A DNA stretch of 64,000 nt from Citrus sinensis. Taxonomy: Eukaryota > Streptophyta > Magnoliopsida > Sapindales > Rutaceae. How positions within the stretch are numbered: position 1 is the stretch's first letter; the number at the start of each line of letters is the position of its first letter. The position numbers and the translations under genes are program-made. Below, one piece after another: positions 37,001 to 50,457 of the stretch. Location of the stretch: the NCBI RefSeq assembly GCF_022201045.2, contig NC_068556.1, positions 2,582,001-2,646,000 of the forward strand, given 5' to 3'. The notes below the pieces were generated by a model. It ran no database searches, was not told the origin of the DNA, and worked only from the letters and a program-made list of their open reading frames with translations.

Positions 37001-40000
37001 GCTGGTTCTGTAACTGCTGTGTTTAACTGTCAAGGCCCATTAGATGCACCTATATTCGTGGGAAGTGGAATGGTTTCTAGAAAGATGTCTTATTCTGTTT
37101 CTGATGTTCCTGTGTCTGCTGCTATGGAAGCAATGTTGAAAAGCAAGGAGGCTGGGGCTGTGGCAGCTTTTGACCGTGTTCCATTTTCATATGTATCAGC
37201 TAACTTTACTTTTAATACTGATAATTGTGTAAGTGCTATTTTTTTTTCTCCTTCCGAAAGTTGGTGACATTACACTTAAAATTAAAAGAGAGTGGTGATT
37301 GTGCCATTTCGCTTTTAAAATTGATAAAAAGAGAATTGCTGCGCCTGTGATAGGTTGCTGACTTATATGGAATTAGAGCTAGCCTTGTTGATGGTGGCGA
37401 AATTCGTGGGGCAGGGAATGCATGGATTTGCCCAGAGGTATATAACTGTTTCTGAGATGGAACCTGTCTAAAGTCTAAACTTCTCTTTTTCACCAAAGTT
37501 GTGTTACTGTGATGTCTGAATGGTGGTGCTTGATTGGTAATTTGGATACATTATAATATTGCTTCCTGAATGTCCCTTTCCCAATCTTTTATTTGGGTGG
37601 ATTTGATCTTCTCATTTAATAATTTTAGTTCTGTGAATCTATTCATTGCCGTGGCTCTTCTGATCTGCAGTTATCTACCTTAGGATTTGAGACTTATAGA
37701 CTAACATCTTAGTGTCTTCTTCAATAAGGCCCTAACTGGCTGGAATGGCTGGAAAATTAAATCATTCTCTTCACTTTTCTGTAATCATCATTAACTTCTT
37801 TATTTTATGGTTTTGTTATTTTTTGAGTAAAATGATTTGTTTTTGCAGGGTGAGGTGGATGATAGAGCAATAGATGTAAATTTCTCTGGAAATGTGTCCT
37901 TTGATAAAATTGCACATCGTTATATATCGGATTACCTTCAACTGATGCCGCTCAAATTAGGGGATTTAAGTGGAGAGACAAAACTTTCTGGATCTCTTCT
38001 GAGACCGTAGGCTTCACTTTCTGCATCTTTTTTCATGTTCTCATGTTTGTGTTTGTCTTTAATGGTTCTTGATTATACTGAAATTTGGCTTACTGGTCTT
38101 TCTTTTTGAAAATAGGAGGTTTGACATTAAATGGATTGCACCAAAAGCAGAAGGGTCTTTTACTGATGCTCGAGGAGCTATCATGATCTCCCATGATTGT
38201 ATCACTGTTAGTTCTTCATCTGCTGCTTTTGAATTGTACACTGAAGTTCAAACATCTTATCCCGATGACTACTGGATAGATAGAAAGGAGTCTGATGTGA
38301 AGGGTGCAATACCATTTACTGTAGAAGGTGTTGATTTGGACTTGCGCATGCGTGGTTTTGAGTTTTTCAGCCTGGTCTCTTATCCTTTTGATTCTCCAAG
38401 ACCCACACACTTGAAAGCAACTGGGAAGATAAAATTTCAGGGAAAGGTTCTTAAGCCATGTAGTGAATCTACCGTGCAAAATTTTGATTCTGACAAGAAC
38501 ATGGAAATGACAAATAAAGCAAACAAACAGAGTCTTGTCGGGGAGGTGTCAGTTTCAGGTCTGAAACTGAATCAGTTGACACTGGCACCACAGTTGGTTG
38601 GACCGTTGAGTATTTCACGTGACCATATCAAGGTAATGCCTAACAACTATTATCTTTAAACAATATATTTCTAGAATCTGTGTGTTTGTTTAGGGTAATT
38701 GCTCATTTAGTCCCTATATTTTAAAAATACCTCAAGACACTCCTAGTCTCCTACTGTTAAACATATTACGTTCTTCCTCTTAATTTTTCTTTCCTTTTAC
38801 AATAATACCTTACAACAATATTCTTGGAGATATTAATGAAAAGAAAAAAATTTAATTCCTCAAATTAGCCTTAAAACCAACTTAAAAATTAATGTTAATT
38901 TTTAAGTTATTATTTATTTTTAGGATTAATGTGGTAAATTAAAATTTTTATATACAGTTATAAGTAAGATTGTTCCCAGGATATTAAATATTACTTTAAG
39001 TCAGCTAATATTAATTTATTTATAAATAATTATTAGCAAGATTATTACAAAGTTACAAAAAATACTAATTCTTTCATACTGATATTTATTAATAAATTTG
39101 CTAATAAATAATTATTAGTTAATTTACTAAATAATTTTTATAGATAAATTAATTAATGTCAAGCATATTGTTTCTAGGGTATTATTGTAAAAGTAAGGAA
39201 AAAATAAGGACAAAAATGTAACATACTTAATAACAAGGGTATACTGAGGTTTTTTTAAGAATATGGGGACTAAACGATCACTTAAGTAAAAATATAGTGA
39301 CTAAATGAACGTTTACCTATTTGTTTATGCAACTACCCAATGCCCTTTTTTTTTATTTTGCTAATAAAAGATCTTGCCATTCTGGGTTGCTCAAAGAACT
39401 TGAAAAGCTTGAAATGCTCTATTTATGTGGCTGTCGAAATTGCTGGGACAACATTATAAGTTCAAGTTAATCGTCTGGTTTGTGTCCTTCTGTAGCTTCC
39501 AGATGTCTCGCCATTATAATTGTAATTTCCTTTCCATCCTGTTTTCGTTTGTTCTACATTTGAGGGTAGAGCCAAGAATATTACCAATCATTTCCTCCAT
39601 GGATTAAGACCTCATTTGGTGAGCTATTCCAATCTCTTGTGTGGTTATGTCTATCCCAGTAGCAAAAGGAATTGGAATTTTTTTTTTTTTTGAAGATTGT
39701 TTGTTAAGAATTTTATTGTCTGAAACTTGCTTGACAATTTACACTCTTCCATCCTCTTAAGATGATAAGTTCTCGCATAAATGTTATCCGTTTAAGTATA
39801 CAACTACAGGACCCCCAAGGACTTTCTTATTTTGGTTTGACCCTTTTTTCTTGAAAAGAGTACTGTGCTTTTGTATGACCTTTTTTCTTGAAAAGAGCAC
39901 TATGTTTATGTATTAGATGTAGTATGTCTGCTTAATATATAAATCTCTGCCTGAGCTACGTTAGGGACATTAGTGATTCTGATGTATATAGAGACTGATG

Positions 40001-43000
40001 TGTTAATGTATGTGATAGTTGACATAGATATTCAAGTATGGAGGCTCAGGGTGGGGACATACCCAATATTGCTTCTTTTCTAATACTAGATAAGTCATTC
40101 TGAAATATTTGCTCATTTGTGGTGGTGCAGATGGATGCCACAGGTAGACCAGATGAAAGTTTGGCAGTGGAGCTGGTGGGACCATTGCAGCCTAGTTCTG
40201 AAGACAACTCGCAGAATGAGAAATTGTTGTCTTTTTCCTTGCAGAAGGGGCAACTAAAAGCTAATGTCTGTTTTCGACCATTGCAGTCAATTACATTGGA
40301 GGTATCATGAAACATTGGATGTTTAAATTTGAATTTTTCTCGATTTGTTGTGTATCAGGTGTTTGTATCCATTAAAATGGAATATCTTTAGAAAGATGAG
40401 TTATTTAACTTGCCTGCTATAATATGCTGGTTGTAGGTACGCCATTTGCCACTTGATGAATTGGAGCTGGCTTCACTTCGTGGAACAATACAAAGGGTAA
40501 GCCTATTTGGATCAACCATCTTCCTTGGTCTTCCCCCTTCCTGATTTTATCTATTTTGAATGAATGAGTAGTTCATGACATTGCCCTCTTTGTCGTAAGT
40601 GGTTTATAAGCATCCACAATTTTTTTCTGCTCTCCAGAGCATCTCTTGCTCATTCCACTCTAATGTGACTGTAAATTATGAATATGAACCGGAGATGTTC
40701 TGTATCAATAATTAGGTAGTTAAATTGTTAAGGAAAGAAGCTTAAGCTATACCCTTTGAAATAGCTCAGCAGACAAATATTTTGGTGATTGCATCCTTCC
40801 TGGCATTCCAACAGATAATCTAGTTGTTCAGGCTAGCAAGAGCCAACTGCAATGTTTCAAAATTTAATATTAAATTAGATTGTGCCTGAAAACGCTATAA
40901 TGCAGAGGGCATTGCATTGTTTGCTGCCTGTGCCATTCTATTTTTAGGGCAATTAGATTGTCTGGGAGATCATTTCTCCTAGTTGGCTGACCTCCCTAAG
41001 AAGGCAACAGTAAGGAGAATGGAAAGACTCCAAAGCTCAAACGACAAGGGCCTCTATTGTACAACTGCAGCATAGCTATCTATTTACAACAGTTGAAAAT
41101 CCTACACATAGATCTGTATCTGGAAAAAGCGATTATTCCTTTTAATGGATTTCTCTTTGTAAAAGTTTGATACATTCAGTTTCTCCTGCAAATCTTATAG
41201 AAGATTCTACTCAGCGTTATGACCATTATGTCATTTGCTCTGAAGTGTTCATGATCCATATTATGTGTTGAAGGTGTTCAATGTTAAATTGATGTTGTGC
41301 TGATCTTTAGAAACTTGATCTGCTTGATGTTATGCCAATCTTTAGAAACTTGATCTGCTTGAATATTGATGATTAACAATGTATACACTTAAAATTTGCT
41401 CAGTCATCACTTGTTGGTTTTCTATCAGGCAGAGATTCAGCTTAATCTTCAGAAAAGAAGGGGTCATGGTCTCTTATCTGTACTTCGGCCAAAATTCAGT
41501 GGTTTGCTCGGTGAAGCCCTAGATGTGGCCGTCAGATGGAGTGGAGATGTTGTAAGTACCAACACTAGACCCCTTACAATTATCAACTTTCACTGTTTTT
41601 CATTGTTGAATTCCATGCTATCCAGGTGATACATCTGATTGCATACCCTGTATTTTGATATTCGGGCGAAACTAATTTCTCAGAAAATTATTTTTCAAAT
41701 ATACGTGCAAAGCCATAATCTCTTGATTTATTCACTCATCTATTTAATTCTCATTGTTTAGCTACAGTGAGACGTTTCCTACTTTTTCTGGTTGCTGATT
41801 TCAAAAAACCAGCCGTTTGTCCTTTGTGTACATCATTGACTCAGCTTATTTTCACTTGTGAATTTCAATACATAATTGTAAAATTTACAATTATTTTGCA
41901 GTAATGACACTGTGATGTCAACCTAATATTTTTTTCCTTGATGTTCCAAGTGTTTTAATGAGGTCACGAGTGGATAGCATTGGTATAAAGAACTAATGCT
42001 ATATGTAGCCTGAAAAGTTAATGATGGAATATTTAGTCTGGTTTATTATGATCTTTAATATCCCTTTATGTTGTCTGTAAAATTGAATAATATGTCTTTG
42101 TGAAGAATGTGGCTGAGTTTGTTACTTTATGGTGTGCATTAGATCACTGTTGAAAAAACTATTTTGGAGCAAATCAATAGCCGTTATGAGCTTCAAGGTG
42201 AATATGTCTTGCCTGGTACACGTGATCGGAACTTTTCTGGAAAGGAAAGGGATGGCTTGTTTAAAAGGGCTATGACTGGGCATTTGGGTAGTGTCATATC
42301 TTCAATGGGAAGGTGGAGAATGCGACTTGAAGTTCCTCGGGCTGAGGTTGCTGAGATGCTTCCACTTGCTAGACTTCTTTCTCGAAGTGCAGATCCTGCT
42401 GTTCGCTCAAGATCAAAGGTTGAATTCTGAATTCTGCTTAACTGTTGGATTTTTATGAATAGTGATAATGTGGACAGCTTAGCAAATTATGATATTAAAA
42501 TTTAGGAGTATTGGAGAGATTTGGAATTTGAAATTTGATAACATCTCAAGAAAATTGTTTGGTCCAGGCAATAATTAGTTGCTATAAGCCTATAACTAAC
42601 ACAATGAATAATGATGGGATGATAGCCTGTGAAGTCTGAACAGTAATTTTCTCATGTCAGCTTGGTACTTGCATCTTATTTCATGTCTTCTACTGGCATA
42701 TATACTGTTATCCTTCATTTCGATTACAAATCACTCATTGTGCTCTGTTCATTTTACTTGTCTCAGGACCTTTTTATACAAAGTTTGCAGTCAGTGGGAA
42801 TATATGCTGAAAACCTTCAGGACCTGCTCGAGGTACTAACATTTTAAACTGAGTTATACTCATTTCCTTTTCAAAAGCTGCAGTATTTAATGCTTTAGCT
42901 TGAAGCCTATCGGACTGAGTAGCGTGTAATTTTTTGTTTATAATGAGTGCATAGAGAACTTTTGACCTCAGGTTTATGTGTTGATATGAGTTTAACAGCT

Positions 43001-46000
43001 TTATAAAAATTCAGGTTGTACAGAAGCATTATGCTTCATCAAATGAAGTTATTCTTGAAGACTTGAGTCTTCCAGGTTTAGCTGAATTCAAAGGCCGCTG
43101 GCGTGGCTCTCTTGATGCAAGTGGTGGAGGCAATGGGGATACTATGGTATTTATATTTCAGTCATTGTTGAGTTATTAGATTCTAGTTTATCATTGCTTT
43201 GCCATGCGCAACTGCTGAATTTCTGTAAACTGATCTTCAGGGTTTTACTTTAATATTTTTCCCTTTCTGAATTTTTTTTGGTGTTTTTCTTTTTCGGGGG
43301 GGGGGAAGCATCCTTCATTACTGCACTGCCAATGATCTTTCATGAGTTTTCTCTCTGCGTCTGTCTGTAACAGTATCTTTTTCCCCCTTCTTGCATGTGT
43401 GTGTCAGGCAGAATTTGACTTTCATGGAGAGGATTGGGAGTGGGGAACTTACAGAACTCAGCGTGTTCTGGCTGTTGGCGCGTACAGCAATGATGATGGT
43501 CTGCGCCTTGAGAAAATGTTTATCCAAAAAGATAATGCCACGATCCATGCTGATGGGACACTGCTGGGGCCGAAATCCAATCTTCATTTTGCTGTTCTAA
43601 ATTTTCCTGTCAGTCTAGTCCCTACTGTTGTTCAGGTCATTGAATCTTCAGCTACTGATGCCATTCATTCTTTGCGACAATTGTTAGCACCAATTAGGGG
43701 TATATTGCACATGGAAGGAGATCTAAGAGGTAATCTTGCAAAACCAGAGTGTGATGTTCAGGTAAGGCTCCTGGATGGTGCCATTGGTGGCATTGATCTT
43801 GGACGAGCTGAAATAGTTGCTTCATTAACATCAACCAGTCGTTTTCTGTTTAATGCAAAATTTGAACCAATCATCCAAAATGGCCATGTACATATACAAG
43901 GAAGTGTTCCTGTCAGTTTGGTCCAAAATAGTACGTCAGAGGAAGAAGATGTGGAAACAGATAAAAGTGGAGCAGCTTGGGTTCCTGGTTGGGTGAAGGA
44001 AAGGAATAGAGGGTCTGCTGATGTAACTGGTGAGAAGATAAATCTTCGAGATAGAACTGAAGAAGGTTGGGATACTCAATTAGCAGAAAGCCTTAAAGGT
44101 TTGAACTGGAACATTTTAGATGTTGGTGAAGTGAGAGTTGATGCTGATATAAAGGATGGGGGCATGATGCTGCTGACAGCTTTATCTCCTTATGCCAAGT
44201 GGCTTCAGGGCAATGCTGATATTATGCTTCAGGTGCATTAGATAGTTTCTTAATAGGCCAATTTATCAACTTAGATGCATTGTACTTGTGGTTAAATAAA
44301 CAATTATGATCTGGAAAGATTTGATATTTACTGTCCAAGTCTTGTGATTTGTTTCTAATAAATAGGTCAGAGGTACAGTTGAGCAACCTGTCCTTGATGG
44401 ATCTGCGTCATTCCATAGAGCATCTATATCTTCACCAGTACTTCGGAAACCACTCACAAATTTTGGAGGCACTGTACATGTGAAATCAAATAGGTTATGT
44501 ATCACTTCACTGGAAAGCAGGGTAAGCAGAAGGGGCAAGCTGTTCATAAAAGGCAATCTGCCCCTGAGAACAAATGAAGCATCACTTGGTGATAAAATTG
44601 ATTTGAAGTGTGAAGTTCTGGAAGTACGGGCGAAGAATATATTAAGGTGCTTATTTCTAAGACAGCATCTGTAACAACCATATATCCTTGCACTTTGGCA
44701 TCACTAATTTGCTTGTGGTACTGGTATCTTTGCTTGGTGCATCCATTAATCTCTTTCTTCGATGATTGAGTTCCTGAATGCATGATGGTGCTTGCTTTCT
44801 AATCACTGCTTCATTGAAAGATGATGATAGACATATTTTGCACTTTGAACTACTTTTGCATGCTTATAATTCATTTTCTGTTAGTTGTCATAATTGTGTC
44901 TCCTAATATGTTTACATACTGACCATAACTTAATGTCTTGCCAAAATCAGTGGCCAGGTCGATACTCAGATGCAAATAACTGGCTCTATTCTGCAACCAA
45001 CCATTTCGGGGAATATTAAATTGAGCCACGGTGAAGCATATCTACCTCATGATAAGGGTAGTGGAACTGCTCCTTTCAACAGATTGGAGGCAAATCAGTC
45101 CAGGCTTCCAGGTGGTGGAATCAATCGTGCAGTTGCTTCTCGATATGTTTCACGGTTTTTTAGCTCTGAACCTGCTGCTTCAATGACCAAATTTCCTCGA
45201 CCATCAGGTAATATTTAACAGTCACCGTGATTCGTTTTCCCTCATGATCTTCCAGTAAGACATTCCAAAGGAAGTTAAAATTTTGAACTTTTTAGGAGGA
45301 ATTTCTTTGAACAATCATTTTCATGGGTGGGGTGGGGTATTGTTGGTGACAACCATTTTTATTCTTTGTACTTTTCTTTGGTAAAGGCACTGAACTTGAA
45401 GTGTTTATATACCAAGTGCCATTCTACCGCCGGGTTGGTATATTTTGAGTGTGCAAATTAACACACATGCTAATTATAGTTCTTGACTGGTTAGAAAATA
45501 TTTGAATGACCTCTCTTTCTGGAGTATTGTTCTCACATCATTAAGAATCTTATGATATTTTTAAATGAAATTTCAGTTGCAAAAATATAAAATGTTTACC
45601 CCTATTGTTATTTTTATTCTCTTGATTTTGCTTATTTGCAGTTAAATCAGCTGCAGATGAAAAGGAGATGGAGCAAGTTAATATTAAGCCTAATGTAGAT
45701 ATCCGGCTAAGTGATTTGAAGCTTGTTTTAGGGCCAGAATTGAGGATAGTTTATCCTTTGATTCTTAATTTTGCTGTCAGTGGAGAGATTGAGTTAAATG
45801 GTCCTTCACATCCCAAGTTGATAAAGCCCAAAGGCATTCTAACTTTTGAGAATGGTGATGTTAATCTTGTTGCAACTCAAGTGAGTGTCTTTTCTTTTCC
45901 TTGTTTAGTGTTATGTAATTAATCATTTAAAAAAACTGCAACATTTAGGTTGGCTGGTAGTTTTTATCAAATGTTCTGACATTACCCTTTTTGAGTTTAG

Positions 46001-47232
46001 GTGAGGCTCAAGCGAGAGCATCTAAATATAGCCAAATTTGAGCCCGAGCATGGACTGGACCCAATGCTAGACTTAGCTTTGGTAGGATCAGAGTGGCAAT
46101 TCAGGATTCAAAGTCGAGGCAGCAATTGGCAGGACAAGATTGTAGTTACATCAACACGTTCCATGGAACAAGATGTCCTCTCACCTACGGAGGTACAGAA
46201 CATTGAATATCGTGGTCAGGGATCATTCTTCCTTTTATTGTACCTGAACTGATGGATGAGAGTTTTCTTGGCCAAGACTAGTTATCCATGTATATAATAA
46301 TTTCTTTGGCCTGTCATATAATGATCTCCATATACTGAAAGGGTATATATTGGACTGGGATTGGATGAATATTCACTTACATGAAGTCTAATCTCATAGC
46401 AATCTCTGACACTACTGTGTGTCTTGGCTTGGTAGAATTCTCCCCACATTTTGATCTGCGTTTTTTAAGTTGTCTTTACAATTGCAAGATTCAGATAAAA
46501 TGTATTTGTTTTTTACATTTGAGTTGCTGGACAATATCTTATTTTTCCTAATTGCACAGGCTGCAAGAGTCCTTGAGAGCCAATTGGCAGAATCCATACT
46601 AGAAGGTGATGGCCAACTTGCATTCAAAAAGCTTGCAACAGCAACACTTGAAACACTGATGCCAAGAATAGAAGGAAAGGGAGAGTTTGGTCAGGCTAGG
46701 TGGAGGCTGGTGTATGCCCCGCAGATACCTAGTTTGCTCTCTGTTGATCCGACTGTTGATCCTCTTAAATCTCTGGCCAATAATATTTCATTTGGTACAG
46801 AAGTTGAAGTTCAGCTTGGGAAACGTCTCCAGGTCATCTAAATTTCTACTTTTTATCATGCTCTAATCTCCTCGATATCTTTTGTTCTTCATTTGTCGGA
46901 GCTTCTCAGTTTTTAGATAACTTGGTATTAACTAAGAAAAAGAAAAAAGAAAATACCTAGGTCGATGGAAAAAATAACCCAATTCATTTTATAGGGCCTT
47001 TCTACATTTTAGATATGAAGTTGTTAAAATATTAGCATTTTAATTTGATTATTATCAGCTAAAGCAACTTTTCTCTTCTTCTTAGGCCTCTATTGTTAGG
47101 CAGATGAAAGACTCGGAGATGGCTATGCAATGGACATTGATCTATCAGCTTACAAGCCGCCTGAGAGTGCTCCTACAATCTGCTCCTTCCAAACGCCTCC
47201 TTTTTGAGTATTCTGCAACATCACAGGACTAA
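31093..47232 (+). CDS. TIC236: TIC236, TamB-like translocon protein linking outer and inner chloroplast envelopes
   Basis: Twenty-three coding exons join in frame to about 2,184 residues (Arabidopsis about 2,166): 31093-33047, 34274-34472, 34586-34645, 35428-35532, 36250-36390, 36712-36774, 36998-37228, 37354-37437, 37849-38006, 38116-38632, 40131-40301, 40437-40496, 41429-41551, 42143-42418, 42767-42832, 43015-43146, 43408-44232, 44366-44646, 44951-45207, 45642-45880, 46001-46192, 46560-46832 and 47086-47232. A plastid transit region is followed by one membrane segment at about 105-128 (RCSIIMAVVSGVCLLVWYG), then a long beta-rich domain and a C-terminal TamB/DUF490 domain. In Arabidopsis (At2g25660, EMB2410) TIC236 sits in the inner envelope, reaches the Toc75 POTRA domains and is essential for import. 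Intron 10 carries a transposable element. Confidence 0.95.
38693..39318. mobile_element. Small Mutator-like MITE in TIC236 intron 10
   Basis: The left end GGGTAATTGCTCATTTAGTC is mirrored at the right end (CTAAATGAACGTTTACC), and the inverted similarity continues through the CTATATTTT region. The flanks carry a 9-bp duplication with one mismatch, GTTTGTTTA (38684-38692) and ATTTGTTTA (39319-39327). It has no coding capacity. Its orientation-neutral ends resemble the GGGTAA ends of the larger Mutator-like elements in this window. Confidence 0.7.
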
Positions 47233-48009
47233 GCTTCTTCACCGTAATCTCTTAAATATTCTGGTGTACTTAGAAGAAATTCAAAGAAATAAGACAAGGA
47301 AAAAGAGTGTAAGAGAAATAGCTAGATGTAGACATGCTATTATTATTCTTTGCTCAGAAATGAATGAGCTTGTTCATAGGTTTATCCTCTTTTTGTACAA
47401 AAGCAGAAGTGAACAAAATGAACAAAATCAGTTAACTGAAGTCGGATGTGACACCAACTTCGGCTTGTATCATAAAAGATTGGAATTTTTTTTGTTACCC
47501 TTTTGGCCCCCCCTCCAAAGATGTTGTGCCTTTCAACATCATTCATCAAATCTCGCAAAGACGCCTACATAGTTGAAGAAACGGCACGCCCGAGTGATTT
47601 TCAAGAGTTCAATTAAAATGAAAACAACAGTTGCCTGACTTAGAACAATTAAATATTAACATATACCAAACTAAAGTCTATATCATCACCAGATTTTAAC
47701 TTGTCTTGACCGTCTATTCCAAAGGAAATAACCAGAAATAAGAGCTAGATGGGTACAATTATATAATCGACAAGTACTGTCAAGTAATGATTTTCATAAA
47801 CAAAACTGCCAAAACAATGTGTTCCACTATAACAGAAGAACAATAAGACCCACAATGGCAACAGGTAACTACCCCTAGTCCACGGCAATACAGCTAAAAT
47901 GTCATGTTTAACAATACCAGAGCCAAAAGTCCACCACTTATTTTGCACTGTTATATATATGAACAAGAAGAATAACATGTTCATATATCTGCCAAACAAC
48001 ATGAGGTTT
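47233..48009. other. Convergent 3' flanks of TIC236 and the Lys/Glu-rich gene
   Basis: The region between two stop codons on opposite strands. It should contain both 3' untranslated regions. Short frames here show no recognisable protein. Confidence 0.45.
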
Positions 48010-50457
48010 TTACCGCACTGGCTGCTGGTTATAATGGTTCTTCTCTTTTTTCTTAGCTGCAGCAAGCCTTGCATTTCTTGCAGCAGCCTCTTGGGCCGCT
48101 GCTTTTGCAGCAGCATCCATCTCTTTACTAGACTTCTTCTTCTTAGAAGAAGCCAACTTCTTTAACCGTCCTTTCACATCAACAGCAGATGCATCATCAT
48201 CTGCGTGTTCAGATCCACCAGCATTATCTGGATCATTAGTGGCATCCGAATTATTAGGCTGCTCATGCGATTCCTTCACATCTTTGGAAGATTTATCCTT
48301 CTTTTTCTTCTTCTTAGCACTTTTAGATTCACCAGGTGCATTTTCCTTCCTTTCTTCCTCTCCATTTAGCTCTGCATCTTTCTTGTCTTGTGCAACATCT
48401 GCACATTAAAATAATTCATTTTTAGAAAATGAATAGAAAAGCAAGTTGGTCCATAAATCATTAGTTAGTGCTTGTAGCATGCATGAGTGTTAAAGCACAT
48501 GCATGTGTGCGTATCAGCATTAAAGAGAGAGACGAGTGAGAGAGGTGAGGATTCAGCTTCCCCCCACCACACCGGGGGGATTTCCCGACTCAAGAGTTGA
48601 GAGCGTGAATGATCAAAAAGGAGAGAAAAAGTATGTCAGAGATTTTTCAATAAAGAATGTTAAAGAACACATATTTTAACAAATGACTGAGGGATATTAA
48701 TGCATATTTTAACAAATGACTGAAGGAAATTTACTGCAAGCAAACAACGTAAACCACTTTTCCATGTGCTACAGACATAATTCTTGACTTGAGAATTAGA
48801 AACCTTCCAAAAAAAAAAAAAAAAGTAGCATTCAAACAGTCTATTTACCATGTGATTCATTTTGGCTATTACTTCCCTCTTTTGGGGCAACCCCAAAATC
48901 AGCTAGAAGAGCATCAAGCTCTGCCAGTTCTTTCTTCTTCCTCTCCTTCTTCGAGAGTTGCCTTTCTGACTCCTTAGGTACTACAGAAACTTCAGGAGGC
49001 TTCACCACAGGCTCATGGTGCACTGGGACCTCAGGTTCACGATCATGCTCTTCCTCTACCTCGTCATCCCCTTCATCTAGGATATCTTCTTCACTTTCAC
49101 TCTCCTGTAATCCCAAATAGCCAATGGTCAAGCCACCACGTAGGACTTACATGTCAAAACGTATAAAACTACTATTTAAGGCACTCAAATTGCTATAACA
49201 CACTACAACATACAAAGTTGTGTGATCACCGATCATAAATCTGTGAAAAATATTAGCATAAAAGTGATAGCGCAGTGCAAACATAGGGAGAACATTCAAT
49301 CACACAATTGCCATCTTCTCCCACAATGACCAAACACTTCTAACATCCAGGTTTCAACCTGACCAACGAAAAAACCAAATATATTTGAAATATCCAGCAC
49401 TATAGTACAACAGTCTCATGAAAAGATACTGAAGAAGGAAATATAAATGAATGATTCCAAATTCAGCAAGTCCAAGGTTAGCTACATAGACGCGTTGCTT
49501 GCACCCCGCCACACAGTAAGTACCAAGTTAATTGACATAATATAAATGGCACCGTCTAGGATAGAAATGGCTTGCAGAGACCAAATGAACTTGTTTATGT
49601 AAAGAAGAGAAAGTAAAAAAACAAAAAGAAATGGGATCATTCATAACTACCTAAGAAATAACTGAAAAGTGATTATCCAACAGGGTATTTAAAAAACTTC
49701 AAATGATTTTCACTAAACTTCTAGAAGTTGAAAATATCAAAGAAGTATATTGAATAAGCATAATTAAACTAATATGCATAAAAATAAATCAAATAGGCTA
49801 AGAGGATATGTACTAATGTTATAATAGAACTGACCCTCAACAAACAATAATAATAATAATAATAATAACAATAATAATAATTACCATCCTAAACTAATTT
49901 CACCCAGTGTGAATAAGTCATCGAAATATGTACATCATCAAAACAAGAATCGCGCGTCAAAATCAACCACAAATTAGACGTGTCACAGCCCCCAACCCTC
50001 AAAATCAAAATATAATAAAAGGAGTTGTTTTCACTGTTTCTCTTAAGATTTTATCCAAACTTAGTAATCTATAGATACATATAAATACACGAGAAATTTA
50101 AACGACGTAGTATCTCACCTCGACGTTGGCGGGCTTCTCCTCCTCCTCTTGGCTCGGCGCCGGCGCGTCAGACGATCCCCATGCGACCGGGGGAGGAGCC
50201 GTGGTGGCGTAGTAATCATCATCGTCATCGTCATCGACGTCAGCCCACGACTTAACTTTCAACGGCGAAGGGGCCCAGAACACCTTTGGCTCCTCGGTCT
50301 GTTTGTTCTGCTGCTGCGATTTCGAGGAACCTTTGCTTTTCGATGACCCTTTCTCTTTATCGGACTTCTTCTTCTTCCTTAGAGTCTCCAAAGCAGCAAA
50401 CACGTTCGTGTTGTTGATCACCAGCGATCCATCGTCTCTCCTTCCACCACCGACCAT
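48010..50457 (-). CDS. Conserved plant Lys/Glu-rich protein of unknown function
   Basis: Three exons, 50457-50119, 49104-48849 and 48398-48010, join to 327 residues. The N-terminus (MVGGGRRDDGSLVINNTNVF) is followed by a Lys/Ser-rich block and a short conserved-looking motif around VFWAPSPLKVKSWADV, then an Asp run. The middle is acidic (ESESEEDILDEGDDEVEEE). A coiled-coil-like segment, LSKKERKKKELAELDALLAD, follows. The C-terminus alternates Lys-rich patches (probable nuclear signals) with an Ala-rich helix. The charge pattern suggests a nuclear or nucleolar protein, but this is inference. It may correspond to Arabidopsis At4g32610, whose neighbour At4g32620 is an EPL-like gene, as here at 62568. 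No enzyme motif was found. Confidence 0.8.
49846..49881. repeat. (AAT)n microsatellite in an intron
   Basis: About eleven AAT units with one interruption (AAC), in the first intron of the Lys/Glu-rich gene. Confidence 0.9.
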
